DNA from: Pseudomonadota bacterium
GTDB taxonomy: Bacteria > Pseudomonadota > Gammaproteobacteria > Burkholderiales > Burkholderiaceae_B
Length of the DNA: 64,000 bases
Assembly: GCA_023423975.1 (NCBI GenBank)
Contig: JAFAEO010000048.1
Coordinates: 62,001-126,000 of the forward strand
Direction: 5' to 3'
Under the pieces are notes generated by a model. It did not search any database. It worked only from the letters and a program-made list of their open reading frames with translations, and was not told where the DNA came from. The translations under genes and the position numbers were made by a program. Of the stretch, positions 24,514 to 34,059 are shown piece after piece (the first letter of the stretch is position 1; every line of letters begins with the position of its first letter).

Positions 24514-25875
24514 TTATTTACTGCGTTCCAGTACAGCTGCAAAAAAGCCGTCGGTGCCGTGGACATCCGGGCGCAGCCTCAGATAAGGCGTCGTCATGCC
24601 CAGGTCAGGACAACGGTCTCCCAGTACCTCCTGGGCGTTGAGTAGCGTGAATTCGGGATGCGCTGCCAGAAAGGCATCCACCTGCTGTTCGTTTTCCTGC
24701 GGCAGTACACTGCAGGTGGAATACACCAGCCGCCCGCCCGGGGCGACACAGCGTGCGGCACTGTTCAGAATGCGCGCCTGCAGTTCAGTCAGTTCCTGCA
24801 CGCTGGCCGGAGACTGACGCCACTTGAGATCAGGGTTGCGCCGCAGTGTGCCAACACCGGTACACGGAGCATCGACCAGCACCTTGTCGGCCTTGCCTGC
24901 AAGCCGTTTCACACGGGTATCATTTTCGTTCGATATGGCAATCGGCGTCACATTCGACAGCCCGCTACGGGCGATACGGGGCTTGGCCTTGGCCAGGCGC
25001 GCCACCGACACATCGAAGGCGTAAAGACGGCCGGCCGAGCGCATTAACGCGCCCAGCAACAGCGTTTTGCCGCCAGCGCCGGCGCAAAAATCAATCACCA
25101 TATCTGTGCGTTTTGGCCCCACCAGCAGCGCCAGCAACTGGCTGCCTTCGTCCTGCACTTCCAGCGAGCCGTTTTCGAACAGGACCCAGCGGGAAATGGC
25201 CGGCTTGCCGTTTAACCGAATGCCCCAGGGAGAATAAGGTGTCGGCTGCGGATCAAATTCGGCCACCGGTGAATCTTTCATTTGGGCCAATACTGTATCC
25301 CTGTCGACCTTGAAGGGGTTCACACGCAGATCAAGCGGCGCCTTGGTATTGAGCGCTGCGATCAGGCTTTCGAATTCGTCCAGCTGGCTCATATGTTCGT
25401 ACAGCCAGTCAGGCAGGCTGGCGCGTATTTCAGGAGCCAGCGAAGCCAGGTCGATGGTGTCCATGCGCAACAGCCAGCTTTTCTCTTCTTCAGAAAGCTG
25501 GCCGGCAATAGTGTCCTTGCCCACGACCGAAGCCAACCCCAGAATGGCCAGACGCTCCAGCGCAGGCCCTGTACCGCTTTCGGCGTATTGCCGGTAGCGA
25601 CGCAAATGACGCAGCACATCGAATACCGCCTCTGCCACTTCATTGCGATCGCGCCCGCCCAGCGATTTGTTGGCGCGGAACCAGGCAGACAGCACGGCAT
25701 CTGCCGGATGTTTCCACTTGAGCACTTCATTCAGAACATCGCGGATCTGGCCCAGGCGTGTCGTGTAGATGCCGCGCTGGCGCGCGCCAGGCTGAGGGGC
25801 CCGCTGCGTGCGACGGGTGAAATCGGGTTTCACAGAACGGCGTCCTGTGTCTTTTCTAGCGGATTTGATTGTCAT
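24514..25875 (-). CDS. rsmB: RsmB/NOP family 16S rRNA (m5C) methyltransferase
   Basis: A 453-residue SAM-dependent methyltransferase of the RsmB/Fmu family that methylates a cytosine in 16S rRNA. The N-terminal half resembles the NusB-like RNA-binding domain; the catalytic half contains the SAM site DFCAGAGGKTLLLGA, the nucleophile motif VDAPCTGVGTLRRNPD, and the second cysteine motif YSTCSVLPQENEQQV. The first 40 residues are basic and longer than usual, so the start (ATG 25875) could lie downstream. purN is about 100 bases upstream on the same strand, as in many betaproteobacteria. Confidence 0.88.
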   Translation of the reverse strand: MTIKSARKDTGRRSVKPDFTRRTQRAPQPGARQRGIYTTRLGQIRDVLNEVLKWKHPADAVLSAWFRANKSLGGRDRNEVAEAVFDVLRHLRRYRQYAESGTGPALERLAILGLASVVGKDTIAGQLSEEEKSWLLRMDTIDLASLAPEIRASLPDWLYEHMSQLDEFESLIAALNTKAPLDLRVNPFKVDRDTVLAQMKDSPVAEFDPQPTPYSPWGIRLNGKPAISRWVLFENGSLEVQDEGSQLLALLVGPKRTDMVIDFCAGAGGKTLLLGALMRSAGRLYAFDVSVARLAKAKPRIARSGLSNVTPIAISNENDTRVKRLAGKADKVLVDAPCTGVGTLRRNPDLKWRQSPASVQELTELQARILNSAARCVAPGGRLVYSTCSVLPQENEQQVDAFLAAHPEFTLLNAQEVLGDRCPDLGMTTPYLRLRPDVHGTDGFFAAVLERSK

Positions 25876-25974
25876 AATTTTTGCCTGATTGAACGATATG
25901 TCAAATGGGGTATATCAATAGTGAAATATCCGGTGCCGCTGCGAACGATACCGGTAAACGATATACGCGATATA

Positions 25975-26652
25975 TCAGCTGACATATTCCGTGTCTGCGT
26001 AAAACTGCTGTAAGGGCAGTTTTTCTGTAAAGCCTACCTTGCCTTGTTCATCCAGAAATACTGCTTTTTGCGCGAGCCAGCGCATGACTTGGGGATAGAG
26101 CTTATGCTCCATAACCAACACCCGCTGCTCCAGGCTCTGGACTGTATCGTCAGCCATGACGGGAACGACCGCCTGAGCGATGATGGGCCCCTGGTCCAGC
26201 GCGGGAATCACAAAGTGCACGCTGCAGCCATGAACACGCACCCCGGCATCCAGTGCCTGCTGGTGAGTACGCAACCCCGGGAACAGCGGCAAGAGCGAAG
26301 GATGTATATTGACCAGCCGCCCGGTGTAGTGTTGCACGAACGCATCGCTCAGAATACGCATGAAGCCGGCAAGCAGTACCAAATCGGGCTGGTAGCGATC
26401 AATGCATTCGGCCAGGGCCTGATCATATTGAATGCGGGTCTGGCCGCCTGCCGCATCATACACCAGTTGTTCTGTCTGAATACCCTGCGCCCGCGCCCAG
26501 GCCAACCCTTCACTATTGGCACTATGCGAGATTACGGCGCTGATATTGACATTTGCCATTTGGCTTGCGGCATGCACCAGGGCTTTCATATTGGAGCCGC
26601 GCCCGGAAATAAGGATGACGACCCGGGCTGCCGCAGGATTTGTTGGTTTCAA
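25975..26652 (-). CDS. purN: Phosphoribosylglycinamide formyltransferase
   Basis: A 225-residue enzyme of purine biosynthesis that formylates GAR using 10-formyl-THF. ISGRGSNMKAL near the N-terminus binds the substrate phosphate and HPSLLPLFPGLRTHQQALDAGVRVHGCSVHFV carries the catalytic His and Asp (in the later DQGPI) of the family. The start is a TTG at 26652 with GGAAG 7 bases upstream. It is divergent from ribF with only 49 bases between, so their promoters overlap. The rsmB gene follows at 99 bases in the same direction. Confidence 0.95.
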   Translation of the reverse strand: MKPTNPAAARVVILISGRGSNMKALVHAASQMANVNISAVISHSANSEGLAWARAQGIQTEQLVYDAAGGQTRIQYDQALAECIDRYQPDLVLLAGFMRILSDAFVQHYTGRLVNIHPSLLPLFPGLRTHQQALDAGVRVHGCSVHFVIPALDQGPIIAQAVVPVMADDTVQSLEQRVLVMEHKLYPQVMRWLAQKAVFLDEQGKVGFTEKLPLQQFYADTEYVS

Positions 26653-26701
26653 CTGAACACTTCCGTAATGCTTTCAAGTTTAAAATTGTAAACTGTATGG
26701 C

Positions 26702-27667
26702 GTGAAAAATCCTCTTCAAATCTCCCGTCAGGCTTTTGCCTCGGCTGCCCAAACCGGCAGCGCCCTTACCATTGGTAATTTCGATGGTGTCCACCTGGGC
26801 CATCAGCAGTTGCTCTCGCATGTCGTGCAAACCGCAGCCAGCAAGGCACTGGTGCCCTCAGTCATGACTTTTGTACCCCACCCTCGCGAATACTTCGCCC
26901 TGCGCGAACAACGCCCCGAACTGGCGCCTACGCGGATCTCAACCCTGCGAGACAAAGTACGTTCCCTGTCCTGTTGCGGCATCCGGCATATTCATATCCG
27001 GCGTTTTGACCAGGCATTTGCCCAGCAGACGCCGGAACAGTTCATCGAGGACATCCTGGTGCGCCAGTTGGCGGTCAAGTGGCTTTATGTCGGGGAGGAC
27101 TTCCGCTTCGGCAGCAAGCGACGCGGCGATATTGCCCTGCTGCGCGAAGCCGGTGCACGGTTCGGCTTTGAGGTAGAGACATTGCGCGATGTCCTGGATT
27201 CCAATGGGGTGCGCTATTCCAGTTCAGAATTGCGCCATGCGCTGGCCTACGCAGATATTGAACGGGCCGGAGAATTTCTTGGCCACCCCTATCAAATCAG
27301 CGGGCATGTGGTGCATGGTCGCAAGCTTGGTCGCACTATCGGCTTTCCAACACTCAATATCCGTGTCATGCCGCGCTGCGCCTTGCGCTCGGGCATATAC
27401 GTCGTGCGGGTGGAGGGTCTGGAAACCGCGCCGCTGGCCGGGATTGCCAGTCTTGGCGTGCGCCCGACCGTCGAAGAGGACGGACAAGTCCTGCTGGAAG
27501 TGCATATTCTCGATAAAAACGTATCGGCATACGGTAAACTTATTACAATAAGCTTTTTGCACGCCGTGCGGGACGAAGAAAAATTCCCCGATTTACAAAC
27601 TCTGACTGACGCCATCCGCCACGATGCGGACGTTGCTCGCAACTACTTTGCTGTCCATGGATTATAA
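26702..27667 (+). CDS. ribF: Bifunctional riboflavin kinase / FAD synthetase
   Basis: A 321-residue enzyme that makes FMN and FAD. The N-terminal adenylyltransferase contains TIGNFDGVHLGHQQL at about residues 22-36, and the C-terminal flavokinase has GRTIGFPTLNI and a later LEVHILDKN segment. The start is a GTG at 26702. Its 3' end overlaps ileS by 11 bases. This is the first gene of the conserved ribF-ileS-lspA-coaBC block. Confidence 0.95.
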   Translation: MKNPLQISRQAFASAAQTGSALTIGNFDGVHLGHQQLLSHVVQTAASKALVPSVMTFVPHPREYFALREQRPELAPTRISTLRDKVRSLSCCGIRHIHIRRFDQAFAQQTPEQFIEDILVRQLAVKWLYVGEDFRFGSKRRGDIALLREAGARFGFEVETLRDVLDSNGVRYSSSELRHALAYADIERAGEFLGHPYQISGHVVHGRKLGRTIGFPTLNIRVMPRCALRSGIYVVRVEGLETAPLAGIASLGVRPTVEEDGQVLLEVHILDKNVSAYGKLITISFLHAVRDEEKFPDLQTLTDAIRHDADVARNYFAVHGL

Positions 27668-30524
27668 GAACACCCTGAATCTGCCTGAAACCCCCTTCCC
27701 GATGCGGGGAAACCTGCCAAAACGCGAACCCGGCTGGGTGCTTGAATGGGAGGAAAAGAAAGTGTACCAGGCGATTCGCAAGGCCTGCGCTGGTCGTCCG
27801 GCCTATATTCTGCACGACGGCCCGCCGTATGCGAATGGCGATATTCATATCGGTCATGCAGTCAACAAGATTCTCAAGGACATCATTCTCAAAAGCCGCA
27901 CGATGGCTGGCTTTGACGCACCTTATGTCCCTGGCTGGGACTGCCACGGCATGCCCATCGAAATCCAGATTGAGAAAAAATACGGCAAGAACCTGCCCGT
28001 CGCAGAGGTACAGTCAAAGGCCCGCGCCTATGCCCTGGAGCAGATTGACCGCCAGCGCGCCGATTTCAAGCGGCTGGGTGTATTGGGCGATTGGGAGAAC
28101 CCCTATCTGACCATGAATTACGGCAATGAAGCCAACGAGTTGCGAGCACTGGCGCGCATCATGGAAAAAGGCTACGTGTTCCGTGGCCTCAAACCGGTGA
28201 ACTGGTGCTTTGACTGCGGCTCGGCCCTGGCTGAAGCGGAAGTGGAATATGCCGATCGCAAGGATCCGGCCATCGACGTTGCCTTCCCCTTTGCCCAGAA
28301 AGACAAACTGGCTGCCGCTTTCGGCGTCGATAGCGTAGAGGACGGCGCCGTCGTTATCTGGACCACGACCCCCTGGACCATTCCCTCCAATCAGGCCCTG
28401 AACGTACATCCGGAAGTGGTCTATGCCCTGGTGCGCCTGAACGAGCCGCTGCCTACCGGCCCTTTGTTGCTGCTGGCCAAGGATCGCGTGCAGGCCTGCC
28501 TGGAACACTGGCAGCTGCAAGGCTCGGTCATCGCCGAGTGCACCGGGCAGGCGCTGGACCACATTGCGTTCAGCCATCCGCTGGCCACTGCAGACGCCGG
28601 CTATGACCGCCTGTCCCCGATCTACCTGGGCGACTATGTCACGGTCGATACCGGCACCGGCATTGTGCACTCCGCCCCCGCCTACGGTGTAGAAGATTTC
28701 CAGTCCTGCAAGGCCAACGGCATGCCTGATGCAGATATCATCAGTCCCGTCATGGGTGATGGCAAATACGTGCCTTCCCTGCCGTTATTCGGCGGCAAAA
28801 CGATTTGGGAAGCGAACCCGGATATCGTCAAGGCGTTGCAGGACGCAGGGACACTGCTGCATGTGGAATCGCTCAAGCACAGCTACATGCATTGCTGGCG
28901 CCATAAAACGCCTATCATCTATCGTGCAACCAGCCAGTGGTTTGCCGGCATGGATCGCCAGCCCAATGATCACACCGCCACCCTTCGTGAAAAGGCGCTG
29001 GCAGGCATTGACGCCACCGGCTTTTATCCAGCCTGGGGCCGCGCCCGCCTGCATGCCATGATCGCCAATCGCCCTGACTGGACTCTCTCACGCCAGCGCC
29101 AGTGGGGCGTGCCCATGGCGTTTTTCGTGCACAAGGAAACCGGTCAGTTGCATCCGCGCACGGTTGAACTGCTTGAACAGATTGCACAGCGCGTCGAAAA
29201 GCAGGGTATTGAAGCGTGGCAGGCGCTGGACCCGGCAGAACTGCTGGGCGAAGATGCCGTGCATTACGAGAAAAACCGCGACACGCTGGACGTCTGGTTC
29301 GATTCAGGCACCACCCATTTCACGGTCCTGGGCGGCAAGGACAATGCCACCACCGGTTCGCATTCCGATACGCTGCGCTGGCCGGCAGATTTGTACCTGG
29401 AAGGCTCGGATCAGCATCGTGGCTGGTTTCATTCGTCGCTACTGACATCTTCCATGCTGTTTGGCGAGCCACCCTACCGCAATCTGCTGACCCACGGCTT
29501 CGTCGTCGACGGCCAGGGGCGCAAGATGAGCAAGTCGATGGGCAATGTGATTGCCCCGCAAAAAGTATCCGACTCGCTGGGCGCCGAGATCATCAGGCTG
29601 TGGACTGCTTCGACCGATTATTCGGGTGAATTGTCCATTTCCGACCAGATCCTCAAGCGCGTAGTCGAAGGCTACCGTCGTATCCGCAACACCGTGTGTT
29701 TCCTGCTGGGCAATCTGAATGATTTCGATGCCGCAAAAGATATGGTGGAAACCAGCCAATTGTTCGAAGTTGACCAATATGCGCTGGCGTTAACGCTGGA
29801 TATGCAAAACGAAGTGACCGCCTATTACGACGAATTCAATTTCCACCCGGCCATGGCGCGCCTGCAGATTTTCTGCTCGGAAGATCTGGGTTCGTTCTAT
29901 CTGGATACGCTCAAGGACCGCCTGTACGTTACCGATCGCAACAGCCTGGCGCGGCGTTCGGCGCAAACTGCCCTGCTGCACATCACGCTGAGCCTGCTCA
30001 AGCTGCTGGCGCCGGTGCTGTCCTTTACAGCCGAAGAGGCCTGGCACGAACTGCAGAAATCAACGCTGAAAAACACCGACAGCGCAGACACTGTCACAAT
30101 CTTTACCGAAGTATTCCACACCCTGCCCGAAGTGGCCGATCATGCAGCGCTGAGCAAAAAGTGGCAACGTATTCTGCAAATTCGCGCCGATCTGAACAAG
30201 CAACTGGAAGACGTGCGCAGTGCCGGCCGGATCGGTTCAGCGCTGCAGGCCGAGGTTGACGTGTTCGCCGATGGACTTGATCTGGAATATCTGCAAAGCC
30301 TGAATGATGATCTGCGCTTTATATTTATCGTGTCACGTGCAACGGTACATGCCGGCGCACCGGGCGAAGGCGTCAATTTCACCATCACGCCATCCGAGCA
30401 TCGCAAGTGTGAACGCTGCTGGCATTACCGTGAAGAAGTGGGTACCATTGCCGACCATCCGGATATCTGCTCACGCTGTGACGACAATCTGCATCACGGT
30501 GGCGAGGACAGGCACTATGCATAA
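27657..30524 (+). CDS. ileS: Isoleucine--tRNA ligase
   Basis: A 955-residue class I aminoacyl-tRNA synthetase. HIGH at residues 64-67, KMSKS at about 623, the CP1 editing domain between them, and a C-terminal zinc-binding CERCWHYREEVG...CSRC are all visible. The ATG at 27657 overlaps the ribF end by 11 bases; the longer frame from 27624 starts inside ribF. Its stop overlaps lspA by 8 bases. The C-terminal zinc motif is of the usual bacterial type. Confidence 0.97.
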   Translation: MDYKNTLNLPETPFPMRGNLPKREPGWVLEWEEKKVYQAIRKACAGRPAYILHDGPPYANGDIHIGHAVNKILKDIILKSRTMAGFDAPYVPGWDCHGMPIEIQIEKKYGKNLPVAEVQSKARAYALEQIDRQRADFKRLGVLGDWENPYLTMNYGNEANELRALARIMEKGYVFRGLKPVNWCFDCGSALAEAEVEYADRKDPAIDVAFPFAQKDKLAAAFGVDSVEDGAVVIWTTTPWTIPSNQALNVHPEVVYALVRLNEPLPTGPLLLLAKDRVQACLEHWQLQGSVIAECTGQALDHIAFSHPLATADAGYDRLSPIYLGDYVTVDTGTGIVHSAPAYGVEDFQSCKANGMPDADIISPVMGDGKYVPSLPLFGGKTIWEANPDIVKALQDAGTLLHVESLKHSYMHCWRHKTPIIYRATSQWFAGMDRQPNDHTATLREKALAGIDATGFYPAWGRARLHAMIANRPDWTLSRQRQWGVPMAFFVHKETGQLHPRTVELLEQIAQRVEKQGIEAWQALDPAELLGEDAVHYEKNRDTLDVWFDSGTTHFTVLGGKDNATTGSHSDTLRWPADLYLEGSDQHRGWFHSSLLTSSMLFGEPPYRNLLTHGFVVDGQGRKMSKSMGNVIAPQKVSDSLGAEIIRLWTASTDYSGELSISDQILKRVVEGYRRIRNTVCFLLGNLNDFDAAKDMVETSQLFEVDQYALALTLDMQNEVTAYYDEFNFHPAMARLQIFCSEDLGSFYLDTLKDRLYVTDRNSLARRSAQTALLHITLSLLKLLAPVLSFTAEEAWHELQKSTLKNTDSADTVTIFTEVFHTLPEVADHAALSKKWQRILQIRADLNKQLEDVRSAGRIGSALQAEVDVFADGLDLEYLQSLNDDLRFIFIVSRATVHAGAPGEGVNFTITPSEHRKCERCWHYREEVGTIADHPDICSRCDDNLHHGGEDRHYA

Positions 30525-31035
30525 GGCAGTACAGCCGGCGGCGCGCATTGTGCCGTATATGATGTGGATTGCGCTGGCATTGGTACTGCTCGCCGCGGAC
30601 CAGATCAGTAAACAGTACTTTGAGCAGAATTTCGCGTATCTGCAACGCGTGAATGTGCTGCCGGTCTTCGATTTCATTCTGATCTACAATCAGGGTGCTG
30701 CCTTTAGCATGCTGGCAGACGGCGCCGGCTGGCAGCGCTGGTTTTTCATGGTGCTGGGCCTGGCCGCATCGGCGTTCATTCTGTATCTGCTGCGTAAACA
30801 CCGCGAGCAGCCGCTTTTCTGCCTGGCGCTGGCGCTGATACTGGCCGGCGCCATCGGCAATGTCATAGACAGAACGCTCTATGGGCATGTCATTGATTTT
30901 CTGCTGTTTTACTGGAACGACGCCTATTTCCCGGCGTTCAATCTGGCCGACACATTTATTACCATCGGGGCCGTACTGCTGGTCCTGGATGAACTGCTGC
31001 GCTATCTGCACAACAAAAGGGAGCAACAGACATGA
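30517..31035 (+). CDS. lspA: Lipoprotein signal peptidase II
   Basis: A 172-residue membrane aspartyl peptidase that removes signal peptides from diacylglyceryl-modified prolipoproteins. Four hydrophobic helices and both catalytic Asp motifs are present: GAIGNVIDR and FNLADTFI. DQISKQYF near the N-terminus and NQGAAFSML are further family signatures. The ATG at 30517 overlaps the ileS stop by 8 bases, and the stop overlaps coaBC in an ATGA. Several lipoproteins in this window (pqiC and the small ones) are its likely substrates. Confidence 0.96.
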   Translation: MHKAVQPAARIVPYMMWIALALVLLAADQISKQYFEQNFAYLQRVNVLPVFDFILIYNQGAAFSMLADGAGWQRWFFMVLGLAASAFILYLLRKHREQPLFCLALALILAGAIGNVIDRTLYGHVIDFLLFYWNDAYFPAFNLADTFITIGAVLLVLDELLRYLHNKREQQT

Positions 31036-32249
31036 GTCCGCTTTCCGGCAAGCGTATCTTGATCGGCGTCACCGGCGGCATTGCCTGCTACAAGGCGGCT
31101 GAGCTGGTGCGCAGGTTGCAGGATCACGGCGCGACCATCACGGTTGCCATGACGCATGCGGCAACACAGTTCGTCACACCCACAACATTCCAGGCACTAT
31201 CGGGCAATCCGGTATATACCGAAACGCTGGACGATCGCATGGAAAACAGCATGGCGCACATCAATCTGAGTCGCCAGGCAGACCTGATTCTGATCGTGCC
31301 GGGCAGCGCCGACTTCATGGCCAAACTGGCTCATGGCCTGGCAGACGATCTGCTGTCAACAGTGTGTCTGGCGCGCGGGCTGTGTCCGCTGGTGGTCGTA
31401 CCTGCCATGAATCGGGAAATGTGGGGCCACCCGGCAACGCAACGCAATGCGGCGCAACTGCGCAATGACGGAGTAAGACTCTGGGGGCCGGCCAGCGGCT
31501 CGCAGGCCTGCGGCGAGGTGGGCGATGGACGCATGCTGGAACCGGAGCAGATTGTTTTTGAAACGCACGCTTTCTTCCAGAGCAAAGCACTTGCCGGAAA
31601 AAACATTCTGGTTACCGCCGGACCGACACAGGAAGACATTGACCCGGTCCGCTTTATCAGCAACAGGTCCTCGGGCAAAATGGGTTACGCCATTGCCCGT
31701 GCTGCCTGGGAAGCCGGTGCTCGCGTGACGCTGGTCTCCGGCCCTACCGCGCTGGATGCGCCTTATGGCGTTGATCGCATTAATGTGAAAACGGCCCGGC
31801 AAATGCATGCTCACGTCATGCAACTGGCGCCAGAGCAGGATATCTTTATCTCTGTAGCGGCTGTGGCAGACTGGCGGGTCAGCAATACGCAAACCCAGAA
31901 AGTTAAAAAAACCGGTGCCCAAAGCGGCCTGGACCTGACGCTGACCGAAAACCCGGATATTCTGGCTGAAGTGGCCGCCCTGACTCAGGGCCCATGGTGT
32001 GTTGGTTTTGCCGCTGAAACCGAAAACCTGCACGACTATGCAGAAGCCAAACGCAAGCGAAAAAAAATCCCCCTGCTGGTCGGCAATCTGGCTCAGGAAA
32101 CCATGGAGTCGGATCAGTCCCGCATGGTACTGTTCGACGATCAGGGTAGCCACCCTCTTCCCGTGCTGGATAAGCTGGACGCCGCGCGGCGACTGATCGC
32201 AGAAATAGCCAATCGCACCGTCAGATCCAACGCCTCCACACGCCCTTGA
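31032..32249 (+). CDS. coaBC: Bifunctional CoaBC (phosphopantothenoylcysteine decarboxylase / synthase)
   Basis: A 405-residue two-domain enzyme of coenzyme A biosynthesis. The N-terminal FMN-dependent decarboxylase (CoaC) begins with GVTGGIACYKAAELVRRL and contains PAMNREMWGHPATQRN; the C-terminal CTP-dependent synthase (CoaB) starts at about residue 190 with ILVTAGPTQEDIDPVRFISNRSSGKMG. The start overlaps lspA (ATGA). The next gene, a DedA protein, starts 33 bases after the stop. Both domains are complete. Confidence 0.95.
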   Translation: MSPLSGKRILIGVTGGIACYKAAELVRRLQDHGATITVAMTHAATQFVTPTTFQALSGNPVYTETLDDRMENSMAHINLSRQADLILIVPGSADFMAKLAHGLADDLLSTVCLARGLCPLVVVPAMNREMWGHPATQRNAAQLRNDGVRLWGPASGSQACGEVGDGRMLEPEQIVFETHAFFQSKALAGKNILVTAGPTQEDIDPVRFISNRSSGKMGYAIARAAWEAGARVTLVSGPTALDAPYGVDRINVKTARQMHAHVMQLAPEQDIFISVAAVADWRVSNTQTQKVKKTGAQSGLDLTLTENPDILAEVAALTQGPWCVGFAAETENLHDYAEAKRKRKKIPLLVGNLAQETMESDQSRMVLFDDQGSHPLPVLDKLDAARRLIAEIANRTVRSNASTRP

Positions 32250-32282
32250 TCGCCGGCCCAGGCCGCGCCAACCCGATCGCCG

Positions 32283-32906
32283 ATGCAACCCTATATTGAT
32301 CAGATTCTTGCATTTATCACCCTGCATCAACACTGGGCCGGGCCGGTAATCGGCCTGGTTTCTTTCGGAGAATCGCTGCTGATCGTCGGCCTATTTGTCC
32401 CGGCGACAGTCATATTGCCACTGACCGGCATTCTGATTGCCAATGGAACGCTCGAATTTACTGGAGTATTGCTGTGGGGAATCGCAGGCGCCATCCTGGG
32501 AGATGCTGTTTCCTACTGGATTGGCAACGCCTACGGCCCCGCACTACTTAAAAGCGGTACCCTGCGCAAACGCCGACGCTCAGTCGCGCGAGCCCGTCTG
32601 CTGTTTTACCGATATGGCTTTCTGGCCGTGTTTGCCGGTCGCTTCATGGGCGCATTCCGCTCGCTTATCCCCGGCATGGCTGGCATAATGAAGATGCCAC
32701 AGGGGCGATTTCAGCTGGCCAATGTGCTTTCCGGAGCGATCTGGTTCCCATGGCTGCTGTTGCCCGGGTATCTTGGCGTGCGTGGAGCCGATGCGCTGGG
32801 TGCAACAGGCAGCGCCGCCATCCTAGCAATACTGGCAGTGGTGTGTATTATCGCTATCGTTTCAAGGCGAAGACGGGCTGGGCGTCAGCCATGGAAAAAA
32901 CAGTGA
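32283..32906 (+). CDS. DedA family membrane protein
   Basis: A 207-residue membrane protein of the DedA/SNARE-associated family with about five hydrophobic segments. The family signature is visible as VSFGESLLIVGLFVPATVILP and GRFMGAFRSLIPGMAG. DedA proteins are proposed lipid scramblases or flippases of the inner membrane and influence envelope stress and undecaprenyl phosphate recycling. It lies between coaBC and dut, where it is an insert relative to the usual order. Confidence 0.88.
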   Translation: MQPYIDQILAFITLHQHWAGPVIGLVSFGESLLIVGLFVPATVILPLTGILIANGTLEFTGVLLWGIAGAILGDAVSYWIGNAYGPALLKSGTLRKRRRSVARARLLFYRYGFLAVFAGRFMGAFRSLIPGMAGIMKMPQGRFQLANVLSGAIWFPWLLLPGYLGVRGADALGATGSAAILAILAVVCIIAIVSRRRRAGRQPWKKQ

Positions 32907-32961
32907 CGCAGCAGCATCAGAACGCAGCTATCCACGCAGTGACAGCCAATGGAGCGCAACA

Positions 32962-33480
32962 ATGAATATGGACTACCGCGAACCCAGAAATGGCGACTTC
33001 GCCAGTTATGTAGAAGAACTGAGTCGCCATTTTGATATGAAGGAACAGGCAGTGAACCCGGACTTTTCCTCGGGCTTTCCCTCACAGCTGGTTGATACAA
33101 AAGCACGGGCCAATAGCAAAGCGACGCCAGCCGGCACGCCACGCAGCAGCGCCGCCGGGGCGGCAACGGCGGGTAGTGGCCAGGCGGATATCGGCTTTCC
33201 CGTGCCGCCTAGCGGCAAGCAGCACACAGGGTTTGAAACCCGACCAGCTGCACCTGCAAAGAAAAAGAGCTCGTCTTTTCCCTTTGCCCTGGTAGCAGGA
33301 TTGATCGCCGTCGCTGTTTTCATCCTGGCCAACAACGCCGGCCCTGGTAACGGCCTGGACATGGACGGTGCGGGAGGACCGCTGATCTTCATTCTGGTGA
33401 TTCTGTTTATTATTTTCAGACGGATCCGCAATGCCGCCAAACGATTTCCCACTTCAGTCAAAACCAAGAAACAAACATGA
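32962..33480 (+). CDS. Hypothetical protein with two C-terminal membrane segments
   Basis: A 172-residue protein I do not recognise. Residues 1-50 are hydrophilic and acidic, 50-95 are rich in Ala, Pro, Ser and Gly, like a flexible linker, and two hydrophobic segments follow: FPFALVAGLIAVAVFILA (about 106-123) and PLIFILVILFIIF (about 138-150), ending in a basic tail. It is probably an inner-membrane protein with a long soluble N-terminus. The stop overlaps dut in an ATGA, so it is translated with dut, which suggests a retained operon position but gives no function. Confidence 0.6.
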   Translation: MNMDYREPRNGDFASYVEELSRHFDMKEQAVNPDFSSGFPSQLVDTKARANSKATPAGTPRSSAAGAATAGSGQADIGFPVPPSGKQHTGFETRPAAPAKKKSSSFPFALVAGLIAVAVFILANNAGPGNGLDMDGAGGPLIFILVILFIIFRRIRNAAKRFPTSVKTKKQT

Positions 33481-33923
33481 AACTTGATGTCAAAATTTTA
33501 GATGAACGCATGCGCGACCAGTTGCCGACCTATGCCACTACCGGTTCGGCCGGACTGGATTTGCGTGCCTGCGTCGACCAGGAGCAAACTCTGGCGCCCG
33601 GCGCCTCGCTGCTGGTGCCTACCGGCATTTCCATCTATTTGCAGGATCCTGGCTATGCAGCCATGATTTTGCCGCGCTCGGGCCTGGGACACAAAAGCGG
33701 CATCGTGCTGGGTAATCTGGTCGGACTGATCGACGCCGACTATCAGGGCCCGCTGATGGTCTCCGTTTGGAACCGCAGCCAGACGCCTTTTGTTTTAAAA
33801 CCTATGGAGCGCATCGCGCAACTGGTCGTCGTACCCGTCATGCAAGTGTCGTTCAATGTCGTTGAGCAATTTACACAAAGCGAACGCGGCACAGGCGGTT
33901 TTGGCAGTACCGGCAGCCACTGA
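33477..33923 (+). CDS. dut: Deoxyuridine 5'-triphosphate nucleotidohydrolase
   Basis: A 148-residue trimeric dUTPase that hydrolyses dUTP to dUMP, supplying dTMP synthesis and keeping uracil out of DNA. All five motifs are present: GSAGLDLRA, PRSGLGHKSG, GNLVGLIDADYQG, RIAQLVVVPV and RGTGGFGSTG. The start overlaps the upstream membrane protein gene (ATGA). It ends the ribF operon. Confidence 0.97.
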   Translation: MKLDVKILDERMRDQLPTYATTGSAGLDLRACVDQEQTLAPGASLLVPTGISIYLQDPGYAAMILPRSGLGHKSGIVLGNLVGLIDADYQGPLMVSVWNRSQTPFVLKPMERIAQLVVVPVMQVSFNVVEQFTQSERGTGGFGSTGSH

Positions 33924-34059
33924 TACGGCTGCAGCATCGGTCGGCACCGTATGAAGCCCATCGCATTCCAGAGCATGGGGGCTGGCAACCGGTACCCGTA
34001 AAACAGCTGGAGCGGTTAGCTCATACGACGCCGGTCCCCTTTATTTACCAGGAAAAGTA

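Noticed and set aside
31356..32333. Open frame of 325 codons opposite coaBC
   Set aside because: Antisense to a fully conserved coaBC; no motif and no start signal. It is a composition artefact of a GC-rich gene.
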